Shown piece after piece: positions 7,571 to 16,000 of a stretch of 64,000 nucleotides of DNA (positions within the stretch are counted from its first letter, which is position 1; every line of letters starts with the position of its first letter). The notes beneath the pieces were generated by a model. It was not told the origin of the DNA. It did no database searches and saw nothing but the letters and a program-made list of their open reading frames with translations. Where the stretch lies: NCBI RefSeq assembly GCF_049680855.1, contig NZ_JBMPGS010000006.1, positions 1 through 64,000 of the forward strand, written 5' to 3'. The stretch is from Salinimicrobium sp049680855. GTDB taxonomy: Bacteria; Bacteroidota; Bacteroidia; Flavobacteriales; Flavobacteriaceae. A program made the translations under genes and the position numbers.

Positions 7571-9343
7571 TCAATCAACGATCTCCATCTTCTTCAGTAA
7601 AAATGAAGCATTCATATTCTGGCAAACCCCCGTTTTGAATTTGTAATCAAAATGCAGTTCATTGTTGATGATTTCAGCATCAAAATAGTAATTCTTTACC
7701 TGCGGCAGTTCTTCGGAAACTTCACAAAGGCTTAAATCGTGTGTGGCGATGATTCCCGTAGATTGTGAACCAACAAGTTTTTCTATGAATTTTCGGGAGC
7801 CAATGGCCTTATCTGTACTGTTGGTGCCTTTCAGGATCTCATCCAGAATGATAAAATATTTGTCCTTTTTTATCTCGTCTACAATGAATTTTAATCGTTT
7901 TAATTCTGAAAAGAAATAAGATTCATCATCTGTCAGGGAATCTGTGGTGCGCATGCTGGTGATGAGCTTTATGGGCGAGTACTTACAGGAAGCCGCGCAC
8001 ACCGGAAGGCCAACATTTGCCATTAAAATATGTAATGATACGGTTCTCAAAAATGTGCTTTTTCCTGCCATATTTGCTCCTGTGATGATAAAGAACTGTT
8101 CTTTTCCAATAGAAAAATCATTGGCGATCCTTTTTTCGGGATCAAGGAGCGGATGTGCAAGTTTTGTTGTTTCAGTGATGTGCGCGTCCATATTTTGCTC
8201 GGGGAAGACGTAATGTGGATGGTTAAAACTGAAATTCCCAAGGGAGTTGTAGGCATCCATAAATTCAATCGCCTGAAACCATTTTTCAACATTTTCACCA
8301 TGTGCCGTTATCCATTTTTCCAATCTGTAAGACTGGCGCAGATCCCATAGAAGGAATCCGTTGCCCAGGATTCCGAAGATCATATTATTTCGTTGGTCCA
8401 GCGCGTCAATGGCTTTGGAAAATTTCTTCAGGATGAGGGAAGCTTTTTTCTTTTCAGATTTGATAAGTTCTTTTTTCTCCTTCAGAAGCTGAGAAGAGAA
8501 CGTGGTGCTTTCAATAAGTGCCAGCAGCTGATAGTACTGGTGAAAGGTATCCTGAACTTTGCTTACCCGGGCAGATAGTTCATTGATCTTTTTCAGGTAA
8601 ATTCCTGTAATTCCCAATCCTATAAAAAACCAGATCCCGAGCTGAATTCCGCTGACAAAGTCGAGAAAGAATCCTGTGATGATGATAATTGAGAGAGCGG
8701 TGAACACCCACGGAAGCCATTTCATGATTTTCGGAACAAAAGTTCTATAATTCTTAAGCCATTTTAAAATTACATTGGAGCGGTTTTCGGTTTGCACCAA
8801 AGTTGCCAGCGCCGAAAAATTTTGTCGCCAATCGGCTTTTTTGGATAATTCTTTTACAGCATTTTGCTTGGCTTCAATTCCGTCGATTTCATTTTCCAGA
8901 AGAATATGGGCCAATTTATGGCTACCTTCTGTGAGCGCCGTGCGGTTGAGGAATTGATAAAAAGAACCTTTCCCAAAGAGATCGATATCCTGGCTGTACA
9001 AATGCAAAGGATTCTCAAACTCTTCGCCCGTTGGTAAATCGTGAAAATTCCTGTTTAGGACAGCGATTTCAGTTTGATTGATCTTGATAAGTTTCCGGTA
9101 TTTGTCGCGCTCATACCTTAGATCTGAATGTTTTGAAACCAGGAAAACAAAAATTCCAATTCCCACGATTAAAACCGGGACAAGTACAGTTAAATTTCCG
9201 AAGAAATTGTAAACCGCCCATGCGAGAGCAAGGAAAATAAGAAGCCGGGCAAGACTTGAAAATGACAGTTTGCGGGAGGCTTTTTCTAAATATGTTTGAT
9301 ATTTTTTTATCTGGGAGTTATAGAATTCTATGGGATTCTTCAT
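7571..9343 (-). CDS. MutS-related ATPase with membrane segments
   Basis: A 590-residue protein with a C-terminal MutS domain V ATPase. Walker A is GANMAGKST (about residue 420), then the conserved MRTTDSLTDDESYFFSELKR, Walker B YFIILDEILKGTNSTDK and the helix with ATHDLSLCE. It lacks the MutS mismatch-recognition domain I and the MutS2 Smr domain. Instead it has hydrophobic pairs near residues 28-70 and 208-250, so it is probably anchored in the inner membrane. This is a common Bacteroidota family that is not classical mismatch repair. The end of the upstream YjbR gene is 4 bases away, suggesting one operon with the next three genes. Confidence 0.88.
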   Translation of the reverse strand: MKNPIEFYNSQIKKYQTYLEKASRKLSFSSLARLLIFLALAWAVYNFFGNLTVLVPVLIVGIGIFVFLVSKHSDLRYERDKYRKLIKINQTEIAVLNRNFHDLPTGEEFENPLHLYSQDIDLFGKGSFYQFLNRTALTEGSHKLAHILLENEIDGIEAKQNAVKELSKKADWRQNFSALATLVQTENRSNVILKWLKNYRTFVPKIMKWLPWVFTALSIIIITGFFLDFVSGIQLGIWFFIGLGITGIYLKKINELSARVSKVQDTFHQYYQLLALIESTTFSSQLLKEKKELIKSEKKKASLILKKFSKAIDALDQRNNMIFGILGNGFLLWDLRQSYRLEKWITAHGENVEKWFQAIEFMDAYNSLGNFSFNHPHYVFPEQNMDAHITETTKLAHPLLDPEKRIANDFSIGKEQFFIITGANMAGKSTFLRTVSLHILMANVGLPVCAASCKYSPIKLITSMRTTDSLTDDESYFFSELKRLKFIVDEIKKDKYFIILDEILKGTNSTDKAIGSRKFIEKLVGSQSTGIIATHDLSLCEVSEELPQVKNYYFDAEIINNELHFDYKFKTGVCQNMNASFLLKKMEIVD

Positions 9344-9346
9344 TAA

Positions 9347-9709
9347 TTAAGATTCAAGATTTTTCAATTCTGACTGCTGTTTCTTTGTGAAGCCACTCAC
9401 TACGAGATCATACGAATGGTCAATGAGTTGTGTGACAAGGGCAGGAGGAAGGTTTTGAGATTCAACACTGTTCCAGTGCTTTTTGTTCATGTGGTATGCG
9501 CTTAAAATCTTACCTTCATGTTCTTCCCGAAGCTCAATTGCACGCGCAGGATTACATTTTAGGCTCACCTTTAATGGCGTATTTTCTAGCCCGACTAATG
9601 CATACATTTTTCCCAGTACTTTAAATACAAGTGCATCGGGACCAAAAGGAAGTTCTTCAGTCGTGCCGGCCTTTTGAAGGCAATAACTTCTTATTTCTTC
9701 AATGTTCAT
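9347..9709 (-). CDS. MmcQ/YjbR family protein
   Basis: A 120-residue YjbR/MmcQ-fold protein (double-stranded DNA-binding-like or cyclic-structure fold of unknown role). Family features are the N-terminus EEIRSYCLQKAGTTEELPFGPDALVFKVLGKMYAL, then SLKCNPARAIELREEH and the closing HWNSVESQNLPPALVTQLIDHSYDLV. The start codon overlaps the stop of the DUF4260 gene by one base (TAATG), so translational coupling is likely. Confidence 0.9.
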   Translation of the reverse strand: MNIEEIRSYCLQKAGTTEELPFGPDALVFKVLGKMYALVGLENTPLKVSLKCNPARAIELREEHEGKILSAYHMNKKHWNSVESQNLPPALVTQLIDHSYDLVVSGFTKKQQSELKNLES

Positions 9710-10083
9710 TAACTGGTTTTTAAATTTTTCCCGTTACCACCAATCTCTCCTAAATGAGTAAATTTAAACCCTTTTTCATACTTGAGTCCGTAGCCCAGCA
9801 TTCTGTCAAAGGCAGCATGGGCGAAAAAGATGATTCCTGCCAGTTGAAGCACTTCGGAAGTAAAATAAAATCCGGCTAAAAAAACAAGAACTGCAACGGC
9901 TTTGTGATGAAAAAGATTGTAGGTAATAGCTCCCGCTTTATTTCCGAAGAGATATCCCAATATTCCAACATCTGGAGTAAAAAGCAATGCGAGAAACCAC
10001 CACCAGTCGAAATTAAGCAGATTAAAAGCAAAAATCCCCAACAGGAACATTGCCAGTTCCTCAAGTTTTAAAATTATTTTCAT
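9709..10083 (-). CDS. DUF4260 small membrane protein
   Basis: A DUF4260 family protein of 124 residues from the start I prefer, the ATG at 10083 (MKIILKLEELAMFLLG), one base after the stop of the upstream cyclase gene. A longer frame to 10128 would overlap that gene and add residues unlike the family. It is strongly hydrophobic, with segments LLGIFAFNLL, WWWFLALLFTPDVGILGYL, AVAVLVFLAGFYF and LAGIIFFAHAAFDRMLGYGLKY. The function is unknown. It sits in a tightly packed minus-strand operon. Confidence 0.88.
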   Translation of the reverse strand: MKIILKLEELAMFLLGIFAFNLLNFDWWWFLALLFTPDVGILGYLFGNKAGAITYNLFHHKAVAVLVFLAGFYFTSEVLQLAGIIFFAHAAFDRMLGYGLKYEKGFKFTHLGEIGGNGKNLKTS

Positions 10084-10084
10084 C

Positions 10085-10831
10085 TCATTCAATTTTATAC
10101 AAAACAGGTTTTGAAGGGGCGGCGTCATTTTCGAAAGAGGCTACCTGAAGGTTCAGGAAATAAATTCCATCTACCACTTTTGCAGGGACATAAATTAATT
10201 CTGAAATGGTGGAATTAAAGCGGGTGTTCTTGGGATAGTCCCAAAAAGCTTTGTGAGCCAGTAATTTTCCATCATCTTTTTCTTTGTCTATTGAGGGCTG
10301 ATCGATCAACAAATGTTCAATGCCACATTCCCGAATATATTTTGCAGCAGTTTCTTCGAGGTAAGGCCAGTTCGTGTGCGAATATTGTTTACTTCTCTTG
10401 GCAATGGAGTTGGGAAGGGTCCTTATGATGAGAGCTTCAGCTTCATTCCTGCTAAAAATTTTTTCAAGCTGGCTTCTTGTAATAACCTGGTCTTCACCCT
10501 TAGGCTGAGGTTCTACCGAGATTACTTTGGCTTTAAAAAAGAAGGTTTTTAGTGCTGCATTAATGCTGTGAAACTCTGGTGTAATATGCCCAACACACTC
10601 GGTGTGCGTGCCATGCCCATGCGGATTAAAATAAATATTGTTGAAATTCGTAGAGGCGCCTTTACTTACTTTGCCCGTCCAGTTGCCTTCTGTTACCGGT
10701 TCGATCCTGGGAGCTTTTAGATACCACGCAACAGGATTCGCCCCATCCCCACGCAGGCTCAGTGAAATGTCAAGGGGTTTTGAAAGATCAATATGATATT
10801 GCTGGTTGTTATGTTGTATGATTGTTTTCAT
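10085..10831 (-). CDS. Cyclase / kynurenine-formamidase-like metal hydrolase
   Basis: A 248-residue protein of the cyclase (KynB-like) superfamily. The metal-binding motif is visible as NPHGHGTHTECVGHI (about residues 72-86), with Glu in the place usually held by Asp of HGTHxDxPxH. The opening with LDISLSLRGDGANPVAWYL and the strand HLLIDQPSIDKEKDDG are typical of the Bacteroidota branch. It probably hydrolyses an amide or lactone. No tryptophan-catabolism genes are adjacent, so kynurenine is not supported as substrate. It is first in a minus-strand operon with DUF4260, YjbR and the MutS-like gene. Confidence 0.85.
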   Translation of the reverse strand: MKTIIQHNNQQYHIDLSKPLDISLSLRGDGANPVAWYLKAPRIEPVTEGNWTGKVSKGASTNFNNIYFNPHGHGTHTECVGHITPEFHSINAALKTFFFKAKVISVEPQPKGEDQVITRSQLEKIFSRNEAEALIIRTLPNSIAKRSKQYSHTNWPYLEETAAKYIRECGIEHLLIDQPSIDKEKDDGKLLAHKAFWDYPKNTRFNSTISELIYVPAKVVDGIYFLNLQVASFENDAAPSKPVLYKIE

Positions 10832-10885
10832 GCGCCATGAAGGCTATATTTAGAAGGTCATTAAAAGCTCACTTACATAAGGTGC

Positions 10886-10902
10886 TAAAAATGACATTTT
10901 TA
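10886..10902. repeat. AT-rich dyad TAAAAAT-GAC-ATTTTTA
   Basis: A perfect 7-base inverted repeat in the intergenic region upstream of the cyclase gene. It has the same design as those at 2398, 6286 and 20970. Confidence 0.5.
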
Positions 10903-10972
10903 AATCTCATTTTATTTTAATGGTTACAGACGCTGAAATAAATTCAAAATGACGGCTCTTACTTATTCTATA

Positions 10973-11110
10973 TGTCATGCTGAACTTGTTTCAGCATCTC
11001 ATCGTGCTAGTTCAAAATAATTTCATTTTGTAAGGAAAAGACCCTGAAACAAGTTCAGGGTGACGTTATTGCTTTTTATTTCGTCATGCTGAACTGGTTT
11101 CAGCATCTCA
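10973..11110. repeat. Three copies of a dispersed GTCATGCTGAAC...TTTCAG repeat
   Basis: Direct copies at 10973-11002 and 11083-11110 (GTCATGCTGAACTTGTTTCA and GTCATGCTGAACTGGTTTCA, both then GCATCTCAT), with an inverted copy at 11041-11064 (ACCCTGAAACAAGTTCAGGG, then TGAC). Each can form a GAAACAAGTTC-type hairpin with its neighbour. They fill most of the 299-base space between the hemW and cyclase genes. Such elements are widespread extragenic repeats in flavobacterial genomes. Confidence 0.7.
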
Positions 11111-11130
11111 TTCCATAGAACGAAATTCAG

Positions 11131-12312
11131 CTATAAATTTATGAAGAATAAATCTGCGGCAATACCATCGCTCAAAAACTTTGCTTTTTTGGAAATATGA
11201 AGGTGATCGCCTTGCTTTTCAAGCATTTTATCCTGTATAAATCTTTGTGCTTCGTTTAGAAGGTACTCTTGATATTCCGCACCGAAATTGACACGGACTT
11301 CCTGCAAAGAAATCCCCCATTTCGTGCGGAGGCGGGTCATAATATATTCGTTATACTTATCGGTGACTGTGAGTTCTTCTACTTCGGCAGGAATTTCCCC
11401 TTTTTCAATGGCTTTTAGGTAGAGAATATTGTTGTTGATATTCCATTTTCTGTGATTGCCGTCAAAGGAATGTGCAGAAGGGCCAATTCCCAGGTACGGC
11501 TTTCCAAACCAGTAGGTGGTATTGTTTCGTGAGAAATAGCCTGGTTTTCCAAAGTTAGAAAATTCGTAATTCTCAAATTCGGCATTCTCCAGCACTTCGA
11601 TCATCAGCTCATAATGCCCTTTTGCAGCATCTTCATCTACAGGAGAAATCTTTCCTTTTTCTATAAGTTTTTTCAATGCGGTTTTGGGTTCTACTGTTAA
11701 GGCATAGCTGGAAATATGCGGCACACCCAGGTCTAAGGCTGTAGTGAGATTCTGCAACCAGCGTTCATTGCTCATTCCCGGGATTCCGTAGATGAGATCA
11801 ATCGAAATATTGTCAAAATAATTACGAGCTAGTTGAATAGATTTTAATGCTTCGTTTTCATTGTGCGCCCGGTTCATCATTTTCAGGTCTTCTTCAAAAA
11901 AAGACTGGACGCCGATGCTTAACCTGTTTATAGGAGAAGTTGCGAACATTTTCAGTTTTTCTTCAGAAAGATCATCTGGATTGGCTTCCAGCGTGATCTC
12001 CGGATTTTTAGCAACTTTAAAATTAGAGAAAATAGTGTCAAAGATCTGCTCGAGCTCTTCAGAAGTCAATAGGGAAGGCGTTCCACCGCCAAAGTAAATT
12101 GTCTCAATTTCTCCTGAAATCTCCCCTTTTCGAAGCTCCAGTTCTTTGCATAAGGCTTTCACCACTTCATTCTTCTTCTTCATGGAAGTCGAAAAATGGA
12201 AGTCGCAATAGTGGCATGCCTGCTTACAGAAAGGGATGTGGATATACAAAGCCCCACCCGACCTCCCCAATGGGGAGGAGTTCAAAATTTTATTTTTTTC
12301 TGTTGTGTTCAC
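11131..12312 (-). CDS. hemW: HemW, radical SAM heme chaperone
   Basis: A HemW/HemN-like radical SAM protein, a cytosolic heme-binding chaperone for respiratory proteins. The 4Fe-4S motif with HemW spacing is CKQACHYCDF (Cys29, Cys33, Cys36 plus CDF), then YFGGGTPSLL, EANPDDL, RLSIGVQSF and DLIYGIPG. The C-terminal winged-helix part is complete. No ATG exists at the usual place before YIHIPFC. The frame opens at GTG 12312 inside a dispersed repeat, so residues 1-21 (NSSPLGRSGGA) are repeat-encoded. A TTG directly before YIHIPFC or one at KILN could be the real start, so the 5' end is uncertain. Confidence 0.92.
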   Translation of the reverse strand: MNTTEKNKILNSSPLGRSGGALYIHIPFCKQACHYCDFHFSTSMKKKNEVVKALCKELELRKGEISGEIETIYFGGGTPSLLTSEELEQIFDTIFSNFKVAKNPEITLEANPDDLSEEKLKMFATSPINRLSIGVQSFFEEDLKMMNRAHNENEALKSIQLARNYFDNISIDLIYGIPGMSNERWLQNLTTALDLGVPHISSYALTVEPKTALKKLIEKGKISPVDEDAAKGHYELMIEVLENAEFENYEFSNFGKPGYFSRNNTTYWFGKPYLGIGPSAHSFDGNHRKWNINNNILYLKAIEKGEIPAEVEELTVTDKYNEYIMTRLRTKWGISLQEVRVNFGAEYQEYLLNEAQRFIQDKMLEKQGDHLHISKKAKFLSDGIAADLFFINL

Positions 12313-12350
12313 TGGGAATAGATTTCCCCCTGTGGGGGTGAGGGGGCTTT
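12248..12350. repeat. About 103-bp palindromic dispersed element between ruvC and hemW
   Basis: The ends are imperfect inverted repeats: AAAGCCCCACCCGACC at the left and, read on the other strand, AAAGCCCCCTCACCCCC at the right. Inside each end is a hairpin, CCTCCCCA-A-TGGGGAGG (12262-12278) and CCCCC-TGT-GGGGG (12326-12338). The element begins at the ruvC stop codon and reaches into the hemW reading frame, where it encodes SPLGRSGGA. Palindromic units of this type occur widely in Flavobacteriaceae. Confidence 0.75.
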
Positions 12351-12901
12351 TATTGTACTTTCTTCGGGTTTTGCTTTACGAACGCGGCCCAGCCGGTGTA
12401 GCTTTTTCCGGTTGTAACTTTCCCGGAATTATAGAAATGGCAAACCGCAGCGGCAAGTCCGTCGGTGGCATCCAGATTCTTTGGGAGTGTCTTTAGCCCT
12501 AAAAGGCTTTGTAGCATTCGCGCGACCTGTTCCTTGCTGGCGTTTCCGTTTCCGGTGATCGCCATTTTTATCTTTTTTGGAGAATATTCGGTTACCGGGA
12601 CTTCCCTGCTTAAGCCGGCAGCCATGGCGACGCCCTGCGCACGGCCAAGCTTTAACATAGATTGCACATTCTTTCCGAAGAAAGGAGCTTCAATCGCAAT
12701 TTCATCGGGATGAAAATTATCGATGAGTTCAATGGTGCGTTCAAAAATAAGCTTCAGTTTAACGTAAGGATCATCATACTTTTGCAGGTGCAATTCATTG
12801 AGCTGCAAAAAGGTCATTTTCTTGTTGGCGACCTTGATCAACCCAAAGCCCATGATATTTGTTCCGGGGTCAATGCCAAGTATGATTTTTTCGGTATTCA
12901 A
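12350..12901 (-). CDS. ruvC: Holliday junction resolvase RuvC
   Basis: A 183-residue RuvC endonuclease that cuts Holliday junctions in recombinational repair. The four catalytic acids are in place: Asp11 in LGIDPGT, Glu in EIAIEAPFF (about residue 70), and the two Asp residues of LDATDGLAAAVCH. The conserved GRAQGVAMAA and TGNGNASKEQVARML segments are also present. The length is normal. It is transcribed in the same direction as hemW, separated from it only by the repeat element. Confidence 0.95.
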   Translation of the reverse strand: MNTEKIILGIDPGTNIMGFGLIKVANKKMTFLQLNELHLQKYDDPYVKLKLIFERTIELIDNFHPDEIAIEAPFFGKNVQSMLKLGRAQGVAMAAGLSREVPVTEYSPKKIKMAITGNGNASKEQVARMLQSLLGLKTLPKNLDATDGLAAAVCHFYNSGKVTTGKSYTGWAAFVKQNPKKVQ

Positions 12902-12972
12902 AAGCTTCGTATTATTGCAGGTAAATTAGATACTTATTCAGGAGAAACACGAGTATTTCTCCTCAGGAACCT

Positions 12973-13938
12973 ATGGGGAACCAATCGCACAAAGCTAAGC
13001 AATTCTTATTACTACTTCTTAAAATACTGGTGGTATTGGCCGCAGTATTGTTCATTGTATTTAAATTAACTTCAAGTGACGAGCTTCATTTTGGAGATTT
13101 CATCGCGACCTTAGACCAGTACCGGGTTTTTTCTTTGCTCAACATTTCTGTGCTGCTCTTACTAAGTTTTCTTAACTGGTTGTTCGAGATCAAAAAATGG
13201 CAGATTTTGAGTAGTTCCATAAGACGAAATACAACTAAGAGAGCCACAAGGGAAAGTCTGGCGTCATTTACTGCCGCTATCTTTACACCCAGTAGAATTG
13301 GAGAATACGGCGCAAAATCTCTGTATTATCTCAAACCCGCGCGAAAGAAAGTTATTTTCCTGAATTTCGTGGGAAATACTTCACAGCTGTTTGTCACCTT
13401 TTTCTTCGGAATTGTTGGTCTTCTTTACCTCTTGTCGCAAATGGATTTGCCTTTTAATGCACTCAACGGCTTATTAATGGCGGCCTTGCTGGTTGCCCCA
13501 TTTCTTTTGTATTGGGTAATGAGGCATTTTAAATGGAAGATCAAAGGCTATTCTGTAGAAAAACTCGAGCAGTCATTTAAGAAAATTTCCCGAAAAGTGA
13601 GGATGAGAACTCTTTTGTATGCTACTTTACGATACCTCATTTTTACACACCAGTTCTATTTCTTTTTGATGATATTTAAAGTAGATCTTCCCTATTTGCT
13701 TGTAATTTCGGCAGTTTTCACCACCTATTTTCTATCGTCTATCATTCCTACAATGATGATCTTCGATGCGCTTATAAAAGGAGGTTTTGCGGTTTGGATC
13801 TTCGGACTTTTAAAGGTGCCTGAACTCGTTGTGCTGGTAATTGTACTTGCAGCCTGGATCCTTAATTTCGGACTTCCGGCTTTGGTAGGAAGTTATTTCG
13901 TGCTAAAATATAAGCCGCAAATGAGGCACCCGGCATGA
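12973..13938 (+). CDS. Flippase-like (LPG synthase TM region) membrane protein
   Basis: A 321-residue integral membrane protein of the lysylphosphatidylglycerol-synthase/UPF0104 (flippase-like) family, with about eight hydrophobic helices. The N-terminal basic stretch is followed by LLLLLKILVVLAAVLFIVFKL. Conserved segments are NWLFEIKKWQIL, SLASFTAAIFTPSRIGEYGAKSLYY and the C-terminal SSIIPTMMIFDALIKGGFA. Family members help move polyprenyl- or lipid-linked molecules. The last codons overlap the start of the following GT2 gene (ATGA), so the two are translationally coupled and may act on one lipid-linked glycan. Confidence 0.85.
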   Translation: MGNQSHKAKQFLLLLLKILVVLAAVLFIVFKLTSSDELHFGDFIATLDQYRVFSLLNISVLLLLSFLNWLFEIKKWQILSSSIRRNTTKRATRESLASFTAAIFTPSRIGEYGAKSLYYLKPARKKVIFLNFVGNTSQLFVTFFFGIVGLLYLLSQMDLPFNALNGLLMAALLVAPFLLYWVMRHFKWKIKGYSVEKLEQSFKKISRKVRMRTLLYATLRYLIFTHQFYFFLMIFKVDLPYLLVISAVFTTYFLSSIIPTMMIFDALIKGGFAVWIFGLLKVPELVVLVIVLAAWILNFGLPALVGSYFVLKYKPQMRHPA

Positions 13939-15071
13939 TCATCCTGGGTGCATTGATGACCTTTTTTTACGCCGGACTCATTCTTTTCCTGCTGTTTGGC
14001 TTCGGAAAAATCCCGGATTACGAAGCAAGAGAGGCAAAAGTTTTCCGGAGATTTTCTATTGTAATTCCTTTTCGAAATGAAGCTGAAAACCTGCAGCAAT
14101 TGTTTCAATCCCTCTCGCAACTAAAGTATCAAAAAGGGCATTTTGAGATCATTTTTGTGAACGATGCTTCTGAAGATAATTCGGTGGTACTTTGTGAAAA
14201 TTTCCGAAGGCACAATCCTGAAATAAATATCCAGATCATTGATTCCGTCCGAAGATGGGGTGCTCCTAAGAAAGATGCGATAACTACTGCCGTTGAAATG
14301 GCGAAAAATGAATACATCCTCACAACCGATGCCGATTGCAGCGTGCCGGAAAACTGGCTTTTGGAATTTAATTCTTTCATTGAAGAATTTAAATGCAGAA
14401 TGATTGCAGCACCTGTGAAAATCGGTAAAATGGGGAGGCAAAAAGAAGGTTTTACAAGAATTTTTCAGGAAATCGATTTTTTGAGTCTGCAAGGCGCGAC
14501 TATTGGCGGGTTTGGAGTGGAAAAGCCTTTTATGTGCAACGGAGCGAATCTTTGCTATGAAAAATATGCTTTTAAAGAGGTGAACGGGTTTTCGGGAAAT
14601 GAAAATATTGCCAGCGGAGATGATCTTTTCCTCTTGGAGAAGTTCCAAAAAGAGGGTTTTAAAACAGAATTTTTAAAAAGTAATAGGGCTGTGGTTTCTA
14701 CTTTAGCGCAGCCAGGCTTTAAAAGTCTTTTTTTTCAAAGAATTCGTTGGGCAGCGAAAACTTCAGCCTATAATAACCTTTTTGGAAAGTTCATTGCCAT
14801 TACCGTTTTCCTGATGAATCTTTTAATTGTGACAGGTGCTTTAGCTGTAATCTCAGGATATTTTCCGAAGGATATTTCCCTGCTTTTCTTCCTTATAAAA
14901 TTCAACGTAGATTTTGTGATCATATATAGAACTTCAGTTTTCTTTGGTACTGAAAACGTGTTGAAAAACTATTTTTGGTGTAGTTTCATTTATCCTGTTT
15001 TTAGCTGTTTGGTGGCTTTTTTCTCGCTCTTTTTAAAATTTGAATGGAAGGGTCGCAGCTTTAAAAAGTAA
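13935..15071 (+). CDS. Family 2 glycosyltransferase, membrane-bound
   Basis: A 378-residue processive-type GT2. After one N-terminal membrane helix the GT-A domain starts at RFSIVIPFRNEAENL. It shows VNDASEDNS, the DxD-like TTDADCSVP (metal binding) and the acceptor-site acids GDDLFLLEKF, followed by QRIRWAAKTSAY (a QxxRW-like motif). Two to three C-terminal helices follow (FIAITVFLMNLLIVTGALAVI; FWCSFIYPVFSCLVAFFSLFL). It probably extends a surface or lipid-linked glycan using a nucleotide sugar. It is coupled by 4-base overlap to the upstream flippase-like gene. Confidence 0.9.
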   Translation: MIILGALMTFFYAGLILFLLFGFGKIPDYEAREAKVFRRFSIVIPFRNEAENLQQLFQSLSQLKYQKGHFEIIFVNDASEDNSVVLCENFRRHNPEINIQIIDSVRRWGAPKKDAITTAVEMAKNEYILTTDADCSVPENWLLEFNSFIEEFKCRMIAAPVKIGKMGRQKEGFTRIFQEIDFLSLQGATIGGFGVEKPFMCNGANLCYEKYAFKEVNGFSGNENIASGDDLFLLEKFQKEGFKTEFLKSNRAVVSTLAQPGFKSLFFQRIRWAAKTSAYNNLFGKFIAITVFLMNLLIVTGALAVISGYFPKDISLLFFLIKFNVDFVIIYRTSVFFGTENVLKNYFWCSFIYPVFSCLVAFFSLFLKFEWKGRSFKK

Positions 15072-15116
15072 CTTTTATTTAATTACTTTCTATTTATTAT
15101 TTCCTACATTTTCAAC

Positions 15117-15997
15117 ATGATAAGAGTAAAGCTGATTGTGATCTTTCTTTTCTTAGCTTCTTCTGCAAAATTGATGGCTCAGGAAATTTATATCATTGAA
15201 GGAGATACGCTTGAATTAATTCGTGAGGTTAATGGTACTTTAAGTCTTTTATGGAGCAGGGAGGGGAATGATTATCGTTATTTCCTTCAGAAGGGGAAAA
15301 AGGTGCTGGAGCTGAAAAATGAAAGAAAAGATGATAATTCTAAAACCTATCAAATTCAGCTGGAAGAGTTAACAGAAGGTGCCGGTCTTTCTGTAAGAGA
15401 TGTGAAATTCAGGCTATACAGTCTTAAGCATTTTACCAACCGCTACAATGCGAGCGTGCAGGAAGATTACGAGTACAATGCGGCGAGTCCAAATATCCGC
15501 CAACGTGTAGGGCTTTTTACAGGCCTTTCCAATAATCCGTATTCTTCAAATCCTGAAAATATGCTCACGCCTGTGTTGGGACTTGAGTATGAACTCTATG
15601 ATCCTAATCTTGCGCCGCGGCATTCGGTTTTTTTCCACTTGCGGCAATCTTTTAAAAGCAGTGAATATAATTATTCTTCTATGCAGCTTTCCCTTAATTA
15701 CCGGGTCAAGGTCCTGTATTTAAAAAAATTTGATGTACATCTAGATACAGAACTTGCTACTTTGTACTATTCAACAGGCGATGTATATATAAGGAATGAT
15801 GCCGGGGAAATTATAGAAGTGCAGGAGGAGGGCGGACTGGATTTTACGGCACCGCTTAGTTTTGGGATTGGCGCAGATATACGAATCTCAGAACATGGAT
15901 TTATTACTTTTAGCTACAATGATATTGTTTCAGTCGTCCTGGACAGCAATGGTTCTTTCCTTTAGATTTTACGCTGGGATATAAATACAGCCTGTAG
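15117..15997 (+). pseudogene. Secreted outer-membrane beta-barrel-like protein, frameshifted at the last strand
   Basis: The protein has a signal peptide (IRVKLIVIFLFLASSAKLMAQ) and alternating aromatic strands (HSVFFHLRQSFK, YSSMQLSLNYRVKVLYLKKF, GFITFSYNDIVSVVL) like a small outer-membrane barrel. The frame from 15117 stops at 15965 after NGSFL. Shifted by one base it continues with DFTLGYKYSL and a stop at 15995-15997, four bases from the end of the convergent gene. DFTLGYKYSL is a typical terminal barrel strand, so one T appears to be missing near 15960. This could be a real mutation or a sequencing error; otherwise the gene looks intact. The function is unknown. Confidence 0.65.
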
Positions 15998-16000
15998 AAA

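Noticed and set aside
7571..9343. MutS or MutS2 mismatch-repair protein
   Set aside because: Only the ATPase domain is MutS-like. The mismatch-binding domain and the Smr domain are missing, and membrane segments are present.
10085..10831. Kynurenine formamidase (KynB)
   Set aside because: Only the superfamily motif fits, with an Asp-to-Glu change, and no tryptophan-degradation genes are adjacent.
12099..13069. Plus-strand frames opposite hemW and ruvC
   Set aside because: They are shadows of well-conserved minus-strand genes and of the palindromic repeat.
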